A stretch of DNA of 48,416 nucleotides, from positions 1-48,416 of the forward strand of contig JALVOC010000025.1 of NCBI GenBank assembly GCA_027032075.1. The letters are read 5' to 3'. The notes below the pieces were generated by a model that had not been told where the DNA came from, made no database searches, and was given only the letters and a program-made list of their open reading frames with translations. The position numbers were made by a program, and so were the translations under genes. The stretch comes from Chromatiales bacterium (lineage in GTDB: Bacteria; Pseudomonadota; Gammaproteobacteria; UBA6429; Thiohalophilaceae). This document shows positions 24,345 through 31,867 of this stretch, in pieces (the stretch's first letter is position 1; every line of letters begins with the position of its first letter).

Positions 24345-24860
24345 TCATCTCCATTTACCGGCTGCTGCTTTCTTGGGAGCCGGCACATGGGCCGGCTTCC
24401 GCTTCATATTTAGATGCAAATCTGGCACACGTCCTTTGGCCAACTTCAGCAACCGAACATACGACCGCTGTCCCTTGTTCTCAACCTGTCTGATGATCGT
24501 CATATTGATATTATCGTAATAATATGTCTCCCAATACACAGGCCGTTTAACAACCTCAAGCTGTTGCTCAATATCAACTCCGCCGGCTGACGTCATCAAT
24601 AATTCATAGTGGCCGGCCTCACCAATCCCTCGCCGCCGCGCAATTTCCGCAAAGTCTCGATAACCGTATACGGCATCATATTTCAAGCCAATCGAGTCAG
24701 CCAATTTGCGATATAGGTCAAGATCCCCTTTTGGGACAATAACCCTTAGGGCTGCTGATCCGCCGCCATTGTCCGCCCAGGATACATGAGATCCAATCGT
24801 AGCGATGATTAACATCGCCGCAAACACCACCAGGAATTTTCTACCAACCCAATCCAGCAC
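24345..24860 (-). CDS. Exported protein of unknown function in the immunity region
   Basis: 171 aa, GTG start with AAGGAG upstream. The N-terminus is a classical signal peptide (KFLVVFAAMLIIATIGSHVSWA, cleavage after WA near residue 29). The mature part is alpha/beta (LRVIVPKGDLDLYRKLADSIGLKYDAVYGYRDFAEIARRRG), then VDIEQQLEVVKRPVYWETYYYDNINMTIIRQVENKGQRSYV, and it ends in a very basic Pro/Lys/Ala tail. No enzyme motif is recognised. Oriented against cI, with its own start next to the rightward operator, it looks like a lysogeny-expressed moron. Superinfection exclusion or host envelope change are possible roles. Confidence 0.7.
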   Translation of the reverse strand: MLDWVGRKFLVVFAAMLIIATIGSHVSWADNGGGSAALRVIVPKGDLDLYRKLADSIGLKYDAVYGYRDFAEIARRRGIGEAGHYELLMTSAGGVDIEQQLEVVKRPVYWETYYYDNINMTIIRQVENKGQRSYVRLLKLAKGRVPDLHLNMKRKPAHVPAPKKAAAGKWR

Positions 24861-24914
24861 GTTATTTTCTCCTTATATAGCCGACCAATTTTGAAATCTT
24901 AGCACGCGAAAATG

Positions 24915-24957
24915 CTACTTTTGGTAGTTGACAACTGCCTACTTTCGGTTGTAGGCT
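24915..24957 (+). promoter_or_regulatory. Rightward early promoter with two operators
   Basis: The operator CTACTTTTGGTAG (24915-24927) abuts TTGACA (24928-24933). The 18-bp spacer holds CTACTTTCGGTTG (24939-24951), followed by TAGGCT (24952-24957). From TTGACA, 22 of 24 bases match the leftward promoter at 23753-23782. GCCTAC and GTAGGC (24937-24956) also form a perfect 6-bp inverted repeat. It drives the operon that starts at 24988. Confidence 0.72.
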
Positions 24958-24987
24958 CCCCTCAACACGCTAATTCTGGAGGCGCCC

Positions 24988-25365
24988 ATGACCGCACCAG
25001 CCCAAGATGTTTCCCAAGAAACCTTCGCCATCACCGAGGCCGAGGAACGGTTCCTTCGGGCCTGGAAGGACGGCGTAGAACTGGCCGGAGAGGCCCTTTT
25101 CGGCTGTCAGGCCCGCACGCCGCGGGAGGCCTGCCACTGGCACCAGCTTACGCCCAAGCTGGACGTCATTCGCCGGGCCTTGCCCAACCGCAGCCAGGCT
25201 GACGCGGTATTCATTGCCGCCATGGCCAGCTTTTACAACGCCGAGGAGGGCCAGCGGCTGCTCAGGAAGGCTGGTTGCGAAGCCTTCGGCAACCTGGCCA
25301 ATTTTCTGGACCGGCATCAGCGCGCCATTCTGGCCGTGTTGATGATTGAGTATCAAGGGTGGTGA
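24988..25365 (+). CDS. First rightward early protein, 125 aa, unknown
   Basis: It has GGAGG before the ATG and lies just after the rightward promoter. It is helical with a segment ITEAEERFLRAWKDGVELAGEALFGCQARTPREACHWHQLTPKLDVIRRALPNRS and an end containing FLDRHQRAILAVLMIEYQGW. It has three Cys without a clear metal pattern. By position it corresponds to lambda N or other immediate-early genes, but no Arg-rich antitermination motif is visible. Confidence 0.7.
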   Translation: MTAPAQDVSQETFAITEAEERFLRAWKDGVELAGEALFGCQARTPREACHWHQLTPKLDVIRRALPNRSQADAVFIAAMASFYNAEEGQRLLRKAGCEAFGNLANFLDRHQRAILAVLMIEYQGW

Positions 25366-25367
25366 TC

Positions 25368-25619
25368 ATGGACCGTCTGAAACAGATCATCCGCAGCATC
25401 AGCTACCACCTGAGATTGGCCATTGGCAAAGTCCGCTGCCGCATCAAGGGCCACGACTTCGGTCCGGTGGTCTTCATCTCTCCTGCTCTCCTGACCTACT
25501 GCCGCCACTGCGGCGAGGAAATCATGGGCCGCACCATCGATGATCTCGAGCCCATGACTGAGGCGGATTTCGAGCACCTGGAAACTCTGAACATGCTCGA
25601 CTGGGAGGAGGATCGGTAA
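25368..25619 (+). CDS. Small zinc-binding-like early protein, 83 aa
   Basis: The ATG lies 2 nt after the upstream stop, with an AGGG upstream. It contains GKVRCRIKGHDFGPVV and LLTYCRHCGEEIMGR; the C..H and CxxC could hold one zinc. The C-terminal part is acidic (DDLEPMTEADFEHLETLNMLDWEEDR). The family is known to me only as short phage proteins of unknown function. Confidence 0.65.
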   Translation: MDRLKQIIRSISYHLRLAIGKVRCRIKGHDFGPVVFISPALLTYCRHCGEEIMGRTIDDLEPMTEADFEHLETLNMLDWEEDR

Positions 25620-25849
25620 TGGCTTCCGTAAACGACACCGGCCTTTTCACCGAACGGCCCAGCATTGGCGACCATTATCTGTCGCCCCATAACGAGCGAC
25701 TCGAAATTGCCTCCATCTGGGATGGTGGCGTGGTGTTTGCCGGCGGCCTGGTTGTAATGGCCGCGGATCTTGTTACCCGCTTCACGCTTCTCAGCAAAGC
25801 GAACGAATATCACCTGTGCCCACACGTTCCGGATCATCATCCCGGATGA
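25619..25849 (+). CDS. Unknown early protein, 76 aa
   Basis: Its ATG overlaps the previous stop (TAATG). The sequence is beta-rich (GDHYLSPHNERLEIASIWDGGVVFAGGLVVMAADLVTRFTLLSK). No family is recognised; coupling supports expression. Confidence 0.6.
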   Translation: MASVNDTGLFTERPSIGDHYLSPHNERLEIASIWDGGVVFAGGLVVMAADLVTRFTLLSKANEYHLCPHVPDHHPG

Positions 25850-25874
25850 CCGATCACCAAGAGGAGGCAAAACC

Positions 25875-26147
25875 ATGTATAGACCGTATGTTTCCCGAGA
25901 AATCGACCGACGCGCCTGGCAGGCGCAACGAAACATCATGAACCTCAGCCGTTACCGGAAGGAACGCGAACGGCTGGATCGCCTGAAGATGCAACTAGCG
26001 CAGATCGTCATGGTGCGTTACCCGCACGCCGGCATCAAGCGCATCGAGGAGGCGATCCGTAGCGGCCACCACAAGCTAGAGACTGGCGCCAATCTCACCG
26101 AGGCCATCGCCAACAGCTGTGGACTGCTGGAAGAGGAGAAAGCCTGA
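25875..26147 (+). CDS. Basic helical early protein, 90 aa
   Basis: The ATG at 25875 is preceded by GAGGAGG; the open frame extends further left without a better start. It is basic and helical (MYRPYVSREIDRRAWQAQRN ... RYRKERERLDRLKMQLAQIVMVRYP), with a second helix pair ending LLEEEKA. It may be nucleic-acid binding by charge; the function is unknown. Confidence 0.65.
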   Translation: MYRPYVSREIDRRAWQAQRNIMNLSRYRKERERLDRLKMQLAQIVMVRYPHAGIKRIEEAIRSGHHKLETGANLTEAIANSCGLLEEEKA

Positions 26148-26419
26148 TGGATATGCCAATCATCATCATAGCGATCGCTGGTCTGCTTGGCTTTCTGTTT
26201 GGTTGGGCGGTTGGGTTGTGCATTGCCTACAGGCGTCAAATCGCCGACTTGGAGGTACGGCACCAGTACGAAACGCCATCAGCAACAACGCTGTGCACGG
26301 ACGGAGGCAAGACCGTTCGGTTCGGCCGCAAACGAATCGTCATCCGTGATAGCGATGATGCGCTCGGCGATGAAGCTGCGTACATGCCTGACTTTTTCAA
26401 GGCCGGCCTGACCGAGTAA
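26147..26419 (+). CDS. Small membrane protein, 90 aa
   Basis: TGATG overlap with the preceding gene. One strong N-terminal TM helix (MPIIIIAIAGLLGFLFGWAVGLCIAY) is followed by a basic cytoplasmic part (RKRIVIRDSDDALGDE). The family is unknown. Small early membrane proteins of phages often target host processes, but nothing here shows which. Confidence 0.62.
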   Translation: MDMPIIIIAIAGLLGFLFGWAVGLCIAYRRQIADLEVRHQYETPSATTLCTDGGKTVRFGRKRIVIRDSDDALGDEAAYMPDFFKAGLTE

Positions 26420-26425
26420 GCCACG

Positions 26426-26656
26426 ATGTCAACCCCCCACATTGACACCGCCAGGTTCCGGCAGATTGACCCTGACGGCTGGAACGAAGTCTGGCGAATC
26501 ATCAAGGCCGACAGGCCCGACTACGCCGCATTCCTGCACGACCCGTTCATCCAGGAATGCATCGCAGCCTTCGACGCCACGGTACGGCTGCCGCTCGATC
26601 ACATACCGCAGCGCGCACACCAGCTCATCCCGCAGGACGTCATTATCAACCAATAG
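26426..26656 (+). CDS. Unknown early protein, 76 aa
   Basis: A short acidic protein (ARFRQIDPDGWNEVWRIIKADRPDYAAFLHDPFIQECIAAFDATVRLPLDHIP). It lies 6 nt after the previous stop and 9 nt before parB. No SD is obvious. The family is not recognised. Confidence 0.58.
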   Translation: MSTPHIDTARFRQIDPDGWNEVWRIIKADRPDYAAFLHDPFIQECIAAFDATVRLPLDHIPQRAHQLIPQDVIINQ

Positions 26657-26665
26657 GAGAGAACC

Positions 26666-28330
26666 ATGGACAAAGCCTACGAACTCAACCTCGACGAACT
26701 CGGCAGCGTGCCGCTCAACCTGATCGACCCAGACCCGGAGCAGCCGCGCAAGGACTTCGATGAAGACTACATCCACCAGCTTGCCGCCTCGATAAAGAAG
26801 GACGGCGTAATCCAGCCCATCGTGGTCCGCAAGAACCCCGACCAGCCTGGGCGCTTCTTTATCGTCGCTGGTGAAAACCGCTGGCGCGCCAGCAGGCTGG
26901 CAAAAACCAAAACCATTCCCGCCGTGCTGCGCGAGGTGGAAGGCCTGAGCAAGCTGATAATCCAGCTCAAGGAAAATCACCAGCGCATGGGCCTTAATCC
27001 GATGGAATGGGCACAGGCGCTGCAAACCATGAACAAAGTGCATGGCCTCAAGCAGGCCGAGATCGAAAAGACGCTGAAGGAAAGCGGCGTCGGACAGTTC
27101 GGCCGCGCCTACATCAGCAACATGATCCGCCTGCTCGACCTGCCCGAATGGGCGCAGGACCTGATCCGCCGCAACAAACTCACCGCCGCCCACGGCAAGC
27201 ACCTGCTGCAGGCCATGGCCAGCGAGCTGGTCATGGAAAAAATGCACAACCAGTTTCAGAGTGGATGGGAGCCGACTACCCGTGAGCTGCAAAGCGACAT
27301 ATACCGAGCATTCAACCATCTCTATATCGACCTGAACGGATGGCAAACCTCGTTCGACTACCGTGAAAAATGTGTCAAGACCGGCTGCCAGAAGATGCGC
27401 AAAATCAGCGGCCCTGATATGTCGGTGACATTCTGCCTCGACGAAGAATGCCACGCCATCCTGCAGGCCGAGGCCAAAAAGGAAGCCAGGGCGAACAAGC
27501 AGGCGCGGGAGCCAGAAGACGGCGGCGAGGGTACGCCACGCGAAATTGTCATCAGCGAAGACAATCGCGTCAATATCCAGGAACAGCAACTGCTGTTCCA
27601 TCGTGACTATCTTTATCTCGAAAATGCCGACTTTGACACCAGCGGCTGCGAAGGGTGCAAGCATCGGCACATTGCAATCGAGGATGATGACACTGAGCAT
27701 GCCGAGGATGTGGATTCCTGTTTCCTGCTCAGTTGCTACCTGCAGAAGGAAGACATGGCAAAACGGGCAAGATGGTTGCTCTCCCAGTTTATGCGAAAAG
27801 AGATAGTCGACTGCTTTGAAGGTGACGAGCCAGGCAGGCTTTCCATGCTCGCATGGTCCGCGGCCGGCGCGCCCAATGGCATCAATCGGATTGGTGATGA
27901 CGAAGAAGAATTTGTCTCATTCGGCATCCCGCTGCTTTACGAAGACGATATAGAAAAGATTCTCTTCAAGCATCGCATGGTATCTCTGTACGACTTCATG
28001 ACTAATGAAGAAGGTCTGCAAGAACTTTTCAACTACGCCATCAATGAGCTGGATGGCTATAACCTGCTGATACTCTACAAATTCCGCGTCAGCGACGATA
28101 TCAACCACTACCGCATCGATGAGCACTACCTGGCCGAGCACACCGAGGAAGAGCTGATGGCCCTGCTCAACACCATCGAATGGCCGGCCGGCTCCTACGC
28201 CGAACTCACCAATGCACAGAACGAAGGTAATCTCGACCAATTCATCAAGGACAACGCAGACGTGATCGGCGTGCCGGCCGAGATCCGCTACGCCTACAAG
28301 CAGCTGAATAGGGGCAATGATCATGAATAA
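26666..28330 (+). CDS. ParB-like protein with cysteine-rich middle
   Basis: 554 aa. Residues 10-110 form a ParB N-terminal domain: VPLNLIDPDPEQPRKDFDEDYIHQLAASIKKDGVIQPIVVR, then GENRWRAS (box II, nucleotide-binding type) and LIIQLKENHQRMGLNPMEWAQAL (box III). An HTH region follows (LKQAEIEKTLKESGVGQFGRAYISNMIRLLDLPEWAQDLI, about 130-170). A cysteine-rich middle has C-x4-C, FCLDEEC and CEGCKH. The last about 200 residues are acidic and unlike chromosomal ParB. No ParA is visible. It may act in phage replication, regulation or DNA spreading rather than partition. Confidence 0.85.
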   Translation: MDKAYELNLDELGSVPLNLIDPDPEQPRKDFDEDYIHQLAASIKKDGVIQPIVVRKNPDQPGRFFIVAGENRWRASRLAKTKTIPAVLREVEGLSKLIIQLKENHQRMGLNPMEWAQALQTMNKVHGLKQAEIEKTLKESGVGQFGRAYISNMIRLLDLPEWAQDLIRRNKLTAAHGKHLLQAMASELVMEKMHNQFQSGWEPTTRELQSDIYRAFNHLYIDLNGWQTSFDYREKCVKTGCQKMRKISGPDMSVTFCLDEECHAILQAEAKKEARANKQAREPEDGGEGTPREIVISEDNRVNIQEQQLLFHRDYLYLENADFDTSGCEGCKHRHIAIEDDDTEHAEDVDSCFLLSCYLQKEDMAKRARWLLSQFMRKEIVDCFEGDEPGRLSMLAWSAAGAPNGINRIGDDEEEFVSFGIPLLYEDDIEKILFKHRMVSLYDFMTNEEGLQELFNYAINELDGYNLLILYKFRVSDDINHYRIDEHYLAEHTEEELMALLNTIEWPAGSYAELTNAQNEGNLDQFIKDNADVIGVPAEIRYAYKQLNRGNDHE

Positions 28331-28499
28331 CGAGATCATCGAAATCCTCATGTCCCGCGACAAAATGACACTTGATGAAGCGGAAGAGGCGTTGCAGCAT
28401 GCCCGCCGCCGCGTTGACAAAGGCGCCGATATCGAGGATGTGCTGCGGGAAGAGTTTGGCCTTGAACCCGACTACATCTACGACCTGATTGAAATATAG
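28323..28499 (+). CDS. Small acidic protein, 58 aa
   Basis: The ATG at 28323 is chosen because GGGG lies 8 nt upstream; it overlaps the parB stop. Helical and acidic (EIIEILMSRDKMTLDEAEEALQHARRRVDKGADIEDVLREEFGLEPDYIYDLIE). This resembles small proteins that accompany phage ParB-like genes and might be a partner of it; function unknown. Confidence 0.65.
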   Translation: MNNEIIEILMSRDKMTLDEAEEALQHARRRVDKGADIEDVLREEFGLEPDYIYDLIEI

Positions 28500-28508
28500 G
28501 AGACCATC

Positions 28509-29021
28509 ATGCCCAGCTTTGGGAAAAGTTCCGAGACAAAGCTCAACACCGTGCACCCGATTCTCCAGGAATTGTGCCATCGCGTAGTGGAGCACCGCGA
28601 CATCACCATCATCTTCGGCCACCGCACCCAGCAAGAGCAGGACGCCGCTTACCAAAGCGGCGTCAGCACCAAACCGTGGCCACAGAGCAAACACAACAGC
28701 ATGCCCTCCATGGCCGTCGATGTTGCGCCTTGGCCAATCCCCAACGGCTGGGGGGACCTTGACGGGCAAACGCCCCAAGCACGCGATCTCGACTGGAAGG
28801 AGCGAGTGAAATTCTACGAAGTGATCGCCATCTTCCGCTTCGTTTGGCAACAACTCTGCGGCGATTTTCCGGAGATAGCCGAAAACTTCGATATCCGCTT
28901 TGGCGCCGACTGGGATGGCGACGGCGACTACCGTGATCAGACCTTTGATGACCTGCCACACATCGAGCTGATCGAGAAGAATCATGACAGTCATCACCTC
29001 AACCAACAAAACAGGAGATAG
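28509..29021 (+). CDS. Endolysin, M15-type L-alanyl-D-glutamate/D-Ala-D-Ala peptidase
   Basis: 170 aa. It has FGHRTQQEQDAAYQSG at residues 36-51, the metal motif SKHNSMPSMAVDV with H62 and D71, and DDLPHIEL with H151 and E153. This is the zinc site of the M15C peptidases used as endolysins (T5-type). It would cut cell-wall peptide stems. There is no signal peptide, so it needs the holin at 9530-10096. AGGAG precedes the ATG. Unusually, it sits in the rightward early operon between parB and ssb, not in the late lysis region. Confidence 0.85.
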   Translation: MPSFGKSSETKLNTVHPILQELCHRVVEHRDITIIFGHRTQQEQDAAYQSGVSTKPWPQSKHNSMPSMAVDVAPWPIPNGWGDLDGQTPQARDLDWKERVKFYEVIAIFRFVWQQLCGDFPEIAENFDIRFGADWDGDGDYRDQTFDDLPHIELIEKNHDSHHLNQQNRR

Positions 29022-29025
29022 AGCC

Positions 29026-29301
29026 ATGTTTGGAACGAGAAAAGAACCTGAATTCAAATTCAACCTCGGCGACAAAGTACAAGACACGATTACCGGTTTC
29101 ACCGGAATCGTAACGCTGCGCAGTCAATGGCTGAACAATTGCAATACCTATGGCGTGCAACCAACTGAACTGAAAGACGGATCCCCGCAAGATCGCCAGC
29201 ATTTCGACGAACCACAATTGGCGCTGGTCGAAGAAAAGGTTGTATCCGAGTCGCGGACTACGGGCGGCCCTGAACGCCATGTACCGGCCACAAACAGGTA
29301 A
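29026..29301 (+). CDS. Small SH3-like protein, 91 aa, unknown
   Basis: The start at 29026 has AGGAG upstream. The core FKFNLGDKVQDTITGFTGIVTLRSQWLNNCNTYGVQPTELKDG has the look of a KOW/SH3-type beta barrel as in several short phage proteins (G..V.D..TGF.G.V......Y..QP..L.DG.). The tail is disordered. Role unknown. Confidence 0.7.
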   Translation: MFGTRKEPEFKFNLGDKVQDTITGFTGIVTLRSQWLNNCNTYGVQPTELKDGSPQDRQHFDEPQLALVEEKVVSESRTTGGPERHVPATNR

Positions 29302-29322
29302 TCAACCAAAGGAAGAAGAATC

Positions 29323-29559
29323 ATGAGTGAACAAGCCATAAAGCTGAGCCGGCAGCTCAGGGAAATTGCCGAGAATCTGGATCAGCAAATCCATGAGGCG
29401 GCAGGCAAGCGAGTCCCTTTCACCCTGATCGTGTTCACAGAGGACCGCACCTCCTATGTCAGCACCTGTGACCGGGCCGACAGCGTAAGAGAAATGCGCC
29501 ATCTGCTCGATCTATGGGAACAGAGCATGCCTGATATAGAGGCCCATAAAATCAATTAG
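29323..29559 (+). CDS. Small phage protein, 78 aa
   Basis: Helical N-terminus (IKLSRQLREIAENLDQQIHEAAGKR), then strands PFTLIVFTEDRTSYVSTCDR and the helix DSVREMRHLLDLWEQ. Good SD (AAGGAAG). The layout resembles small phage proteins of unknown role; no motif is recognised. Confidence 0.65.
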   Translation: MSEQAIKLSRQLREIAENLDQQIHEAAGKRVPFTLIVFTEDRTSYVSTCDRADSVREMRHLLDLWEQSMPDIEAHKIN

Positions 29560-29567
29560 GAGAAATC

Positions 29568-29927
29568 ATGAGCAATACAAAACAGAAAGAACTTGTCCGC
29601 CCTATGAATGGCGGTTTTATTAAACGAATCATAACAAAGCCCGCCGCCGAGAGTGAGGGAGTCTATCTCTTCATGTGCGAGGAATGCGGCGGTTATCACT
29701 TCCGCCATGCAGGGTACATTAAAACCATGATCCCGTTCATGCGCTCAGGCGGCGAGAAGCGCGTAAATGTTGAAAGCGTCCAGGTAATGGTCTGCGTTAA
29801 ATGCAAATCAAGCTACGCATGGATTAATGAGCAGATGTATAACCTCTCGGACAAAATCGACATTGAGGCCTGGTCGAAGGCTGAGGCTGAATTAAACAAG
29901 GCGACTGGTCCGGGAGGTGAATGCTGA
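29568..29927 (+). CDS. Zinc-ribbon-like protein, 119 aa
   Basis: Two CxxC pairs, CEECGGYH and CVKCKSSY, about 40 residues apart could form a zinc ribbon. The N-terminus is basic ([15 protein letters not shown]). The middle includes [24 protein letters not shown]. It lies just upstream of ssb with a 1-base overlap, which suggests a DNA-transaction role, but this is inference. Confidence 0.68.
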   Translation: MSNTKQKELVRPMNGGFIKRIITKPAAESEGVYLFMCEECGGYHFRHAGYIKTMIPFMRSGGEKRVNVESVQVMVCVKCKSSYAWINEQMYNLSDKIDIEAWSKAEAELNKATGPGGEC

Positions 29928-30334
29928 TGGCCAGAGGTGTCAACCTGATGATCATCCTTGGCAACCTCGGGAAAGATCCCGAGGTTCGCTACACACCCAG
30001 CGGCACCGCCGTTGCGACCCTGACCATAGCAACGACCGACGCCTGGACGGACAAAGAGACCGGCCAACGCGTCGAGGAGACCGAATGGCACCGTGTTGTC
30101 CTTTGGGGCCGCCTGGCTGAGATTGCCGGCGAATACCTGCGCAAAGGCCGCCAGGTACACATCATGGGAAAGAAAAAGACCCGGAAGTGGAAAGACAAGG
30201 AAGGCCGAGACCAATACACCGTCGAAATCGTCGCACACGACATGCAGCTGCTCGGCGGCAAGGGCAACGACACCCCTGATCAGGGGCCGACTTACCATGA
30301 CGAGACCGCCGGCTATACGGAGCCGGCACGATAA
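29927..30334 (+). CDS. ssb: Single-stranded DNA-binding protein
   Basis: 135 aa from the ATG at 29927, with GGAGG 9 nt upstream (an ATG at 29921 is closer to the SD). The OB-fold is clear: [70 protein letters not shown] and [14 protein letters not shown]. It ends ...[13 protein letters not shown] and lacks the acidic DDDIPF-type tip by which cellular SSB recruits partners. It probably coats phage DNA during replication. Confidence 0.9.
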   Translation: MARGVNLMIILGNLGKDPEVRYTPSGTAVATLTIATTDAWTDKETGQRVEETEWHRVVLWGRLAEIAGEYLRKGRQVHIMGKKKTRKWKDKEGRDQYTVEIVAHDMQLLGGKGNDTPDQGPTYHDETAGYTEPAR

Positions 30335-30360
30335 AACGCCACATCTAAACCGCACAAACT

Positions 30361-30726
30361 ATGAAACCGCACATCAACACCCTGCTTCCGCGCGTTCTGC
30401 GCTACAAGGATGCCTGCAGATACCTCGGCATGGATCGCTCCGTTTTCGATGCCGATGTCCGGCCCTATGTCTCAGAGGCACCCATAGGCAAGCAGGGTGT
30501 CGGATTCGACCGACTTGAACTTGACGCATGGTGGGAGCAACATAAGGCCAGCCGTGGGCGTCCCGCCAAACTCAAGGAGAAGCAACCATGGCAGAAAAGA
30601 GAACACCGGGGCTCCGGCTCCGGGGCGGGATCTACCACATCGACAAGAGGGTCAAATCGCTCCCCGGTGGGCGACTTCGCGAAAGCACGGGAACGTCTGA
30701 TCTCAGAGAAGCGGAGCGGTACCTAG
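30361..30726 (+). CDS. Excisionase/AlpA-like HTH protein
   Basis: 121 aa. The N-terminal part (LPRVLRYKDACRYLGMDRSVFDADVRPYVSEAPIGKQGVGFDRLELDAWWEQHKASRGRPAK) is a winged-HTH of the excisionase/MerR-like type. The C-terminal 46 residues are low complexity and overlap the integrase start by 139 bases in another frame. An Xis role is inferred from fold and location. There is no obvious SD. Confidence 0.72.
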   Translation: MKPHINTLLPRVLRYKDACRYLGMDRSVFDADVRPYVSEAPIGKQGVGFDRLELDAWWEQHKASRGRPAKLKEKQPWQKREHRGSGSGAGSTTSTRGSNRSPVGDFAKARERLISEKRSGT

Positions 30727-31751
30727 CTCGCCGCCTCGAAGAGATCCGGCAGGCCAGCGTTTACGGAGTGCGCCCATCCCGCTCATTCGAGCAGGCAGCC
30801 ATCCATTATCTTGACTGGAACCGGGACAAGAAGTCGATCCTCGATGACGCCATGCACCTGGAACAGATGATGCCGTTTATCGGTGAACTGTCCATCGACA
30901 AGGTGCATATGGGAACACTGCAATCATTTATCCAGGCAAGGCAGGCGGCCGGTATCAAAACCAAGAGCATCAACAACGCCCTTGGTGTTGTTCGGCACCT
31001 GCTGAACCAGGCCGCCTCGGAATGGATAGACGAGCACGGCCTTACCTGGCTGGCAGCTGCTCCCAAAATAAAGCTCCTCAAAGTCCGTGATGCAGCCCAA
31101 TCGTATCCGCTCAACTTTGATGAGCAACGACGACTGTTCATGGTACTGCCGGCGCACCTTGAGAGGATGGCCCTTTACAAGGTCAACACCGGCGTCCGCG
31201 AACAGGATGTGTGTGGCTTAATGTGGGACTGGGAAGTTGCCGTCCCCGAACTCGGCACCTTTGTTTTTATCGTGCCAGGCAACCTTGAAAAAAATGAAGA
31301 GGATCGGCTGATTGTCCACAACTCCGTGGCCAAGTCGATCATCGAAGAGCTGCGAGCAAAACGGCCTCATGATCACACTGAAAACTGTGCGACTCATGCC
31401 GGCAAAAAGTGCAACTGCACTTTCAGCTTCATCTTCACATACAAAGGTCGACGCATTGGCAAGATGAATAACACGGCGTGGAAAAAAGCGTGGCGCGCTG
31501 CAGGCCTACCAGTCTGCAGGGAATACAAACGAGGTGTGCATAATTTGAAACACACCTTCGGTCGACGGCTCCGTGCCGCCGGCGTCCCGTATGAAACACG
31601 CCAAGTGTTACTCGGACACAAGAACGGTGATATCACAACGCACTATTCGGCGGCGGAACTGGAGGAGTTAATCGACGGCGCAGAAAGTGTTTGTGGTCAA
31701 GGTGTCCACAAAACGCCCACACTAACATTACTAAAAAGAAAAGCCGGCTAG
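30588..31751 (+). CDS. Tyrosine recombinase integrase
   Basis: 387 aa, AAGGAG upstream of the ATG. Catalytic residues: R204 (NTGVREQDV), H318 and K321 (VHNLKHTFGRRL), H344 (LLGHK) and Y353 (THYSAAE). In the H-x-x-R motif the Arg is Lys, a variant I recall from a branch of proteobacterial integrases. An extra segment at about 261-278 carries three His and three Cys (HDHTENC..H..KCNC), which is unusual. The N-terminal 60 residues form the arm-binding domain. It reads toward the tRNA-Arg 3' end, its likely attachment site. Confidence 0.92.
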   Translation: MAEKRTPGLRLRGGIYHIDKRVKSLPGGRLRESTGTSDLREAERYLARRLEEIRQASVYGVRPSRSFEQAAIHYLDWNRDKKSILDDAMHLEQMMPFIGELSIDKVHMGTLQSFIQARQAAGIKTKSINNALGVVRHLLNQAASEWIDEHGLTWLAAAPKIKLLKVRDAAQSYPLNFDEQRRLFMVLPAHLERMALYKVNTGVREQDVCGLMWDWEVAVPELGTFVFIVPGNLEKNEEDRLIVHNSVAKSIIEELRAKRPHDHTENCATHAGKKCNCTFSFIFTYKGRRIGKMNNTAWKKAWRAAGLPVCREYKRGVHNLKHTFGRRLRAAGVPYETRQVLLGHKNGDITTHYSAAELEELIDGAESVCGQGVHKTPTLTLLKRKAG

Positions 31752-31772
31752 AGCTGCAACTCATAACCGGCT
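31742..31772 (+). terminator. Weak hairpin at the end of the integrase
   Basis: AGCCGG (31742-31747) pairs with CCGGCT (31767-31772) over a 19-base loop and is followed by GATTTTGC. It overlaps the integrase stop. A terminator is possible but weak; it could also belong to the att region. Confidence 0.35.
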
Positions 31773-31867
31773 GATTTTGCTTAGAAAATTTGGCGCGCCC
31801 GGCACGATTCGAACGTGCGACCGCCTGGTTCGTAGCCAGGTACTCTATCCAGCTGAGCTACGGGCGC
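31752..31867. other. Probable prophage attachment site (attL/attR) in tRNA-Arg
   Basis: The integrase ends 40 bp from the 3' end of a leftward tRNA-Arg, and the phage genome lies on that 3' side. This is the usual arrangement when a phage integrates into a tRNA 3' end and restores it. The core probably lies within the T-arm or anticodon-to-3' part of the tRNA (about 31791-31840). The partner site is outside the window, so the exact core cannot be fixed. Confidence 0.6.
31791..31867 (-). tRNA. tRNA-Arg(ACG)
   Basis: The leftward strand folds as a complete tRNA of 77 nt: acceptor GCGCCCG/CGGGCGC, anticodon stem CCTGG/CCAGG with loop CTACGAA (anticodon ACG), T-arm GCACG-TTCGAAT-CGTGC, discriminator G and an encoded CCA. 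Confidence 0.95.

Noticed and set aside
26429-27700. Leftward ORF of 423 aa
   Set aside because: It is antisense to the parB-like gene, which has clear motifs and an SD; no domain is seen in the antisense product.
1-31751. Retron, diversity-generating retroelement or transposon
   Set aside because: No reverse transcriptase or transposase reading frame is present; despite the Mu-type tail there are no MuA/MuB-like genes in the window and integration is by tyrosine recombinase.
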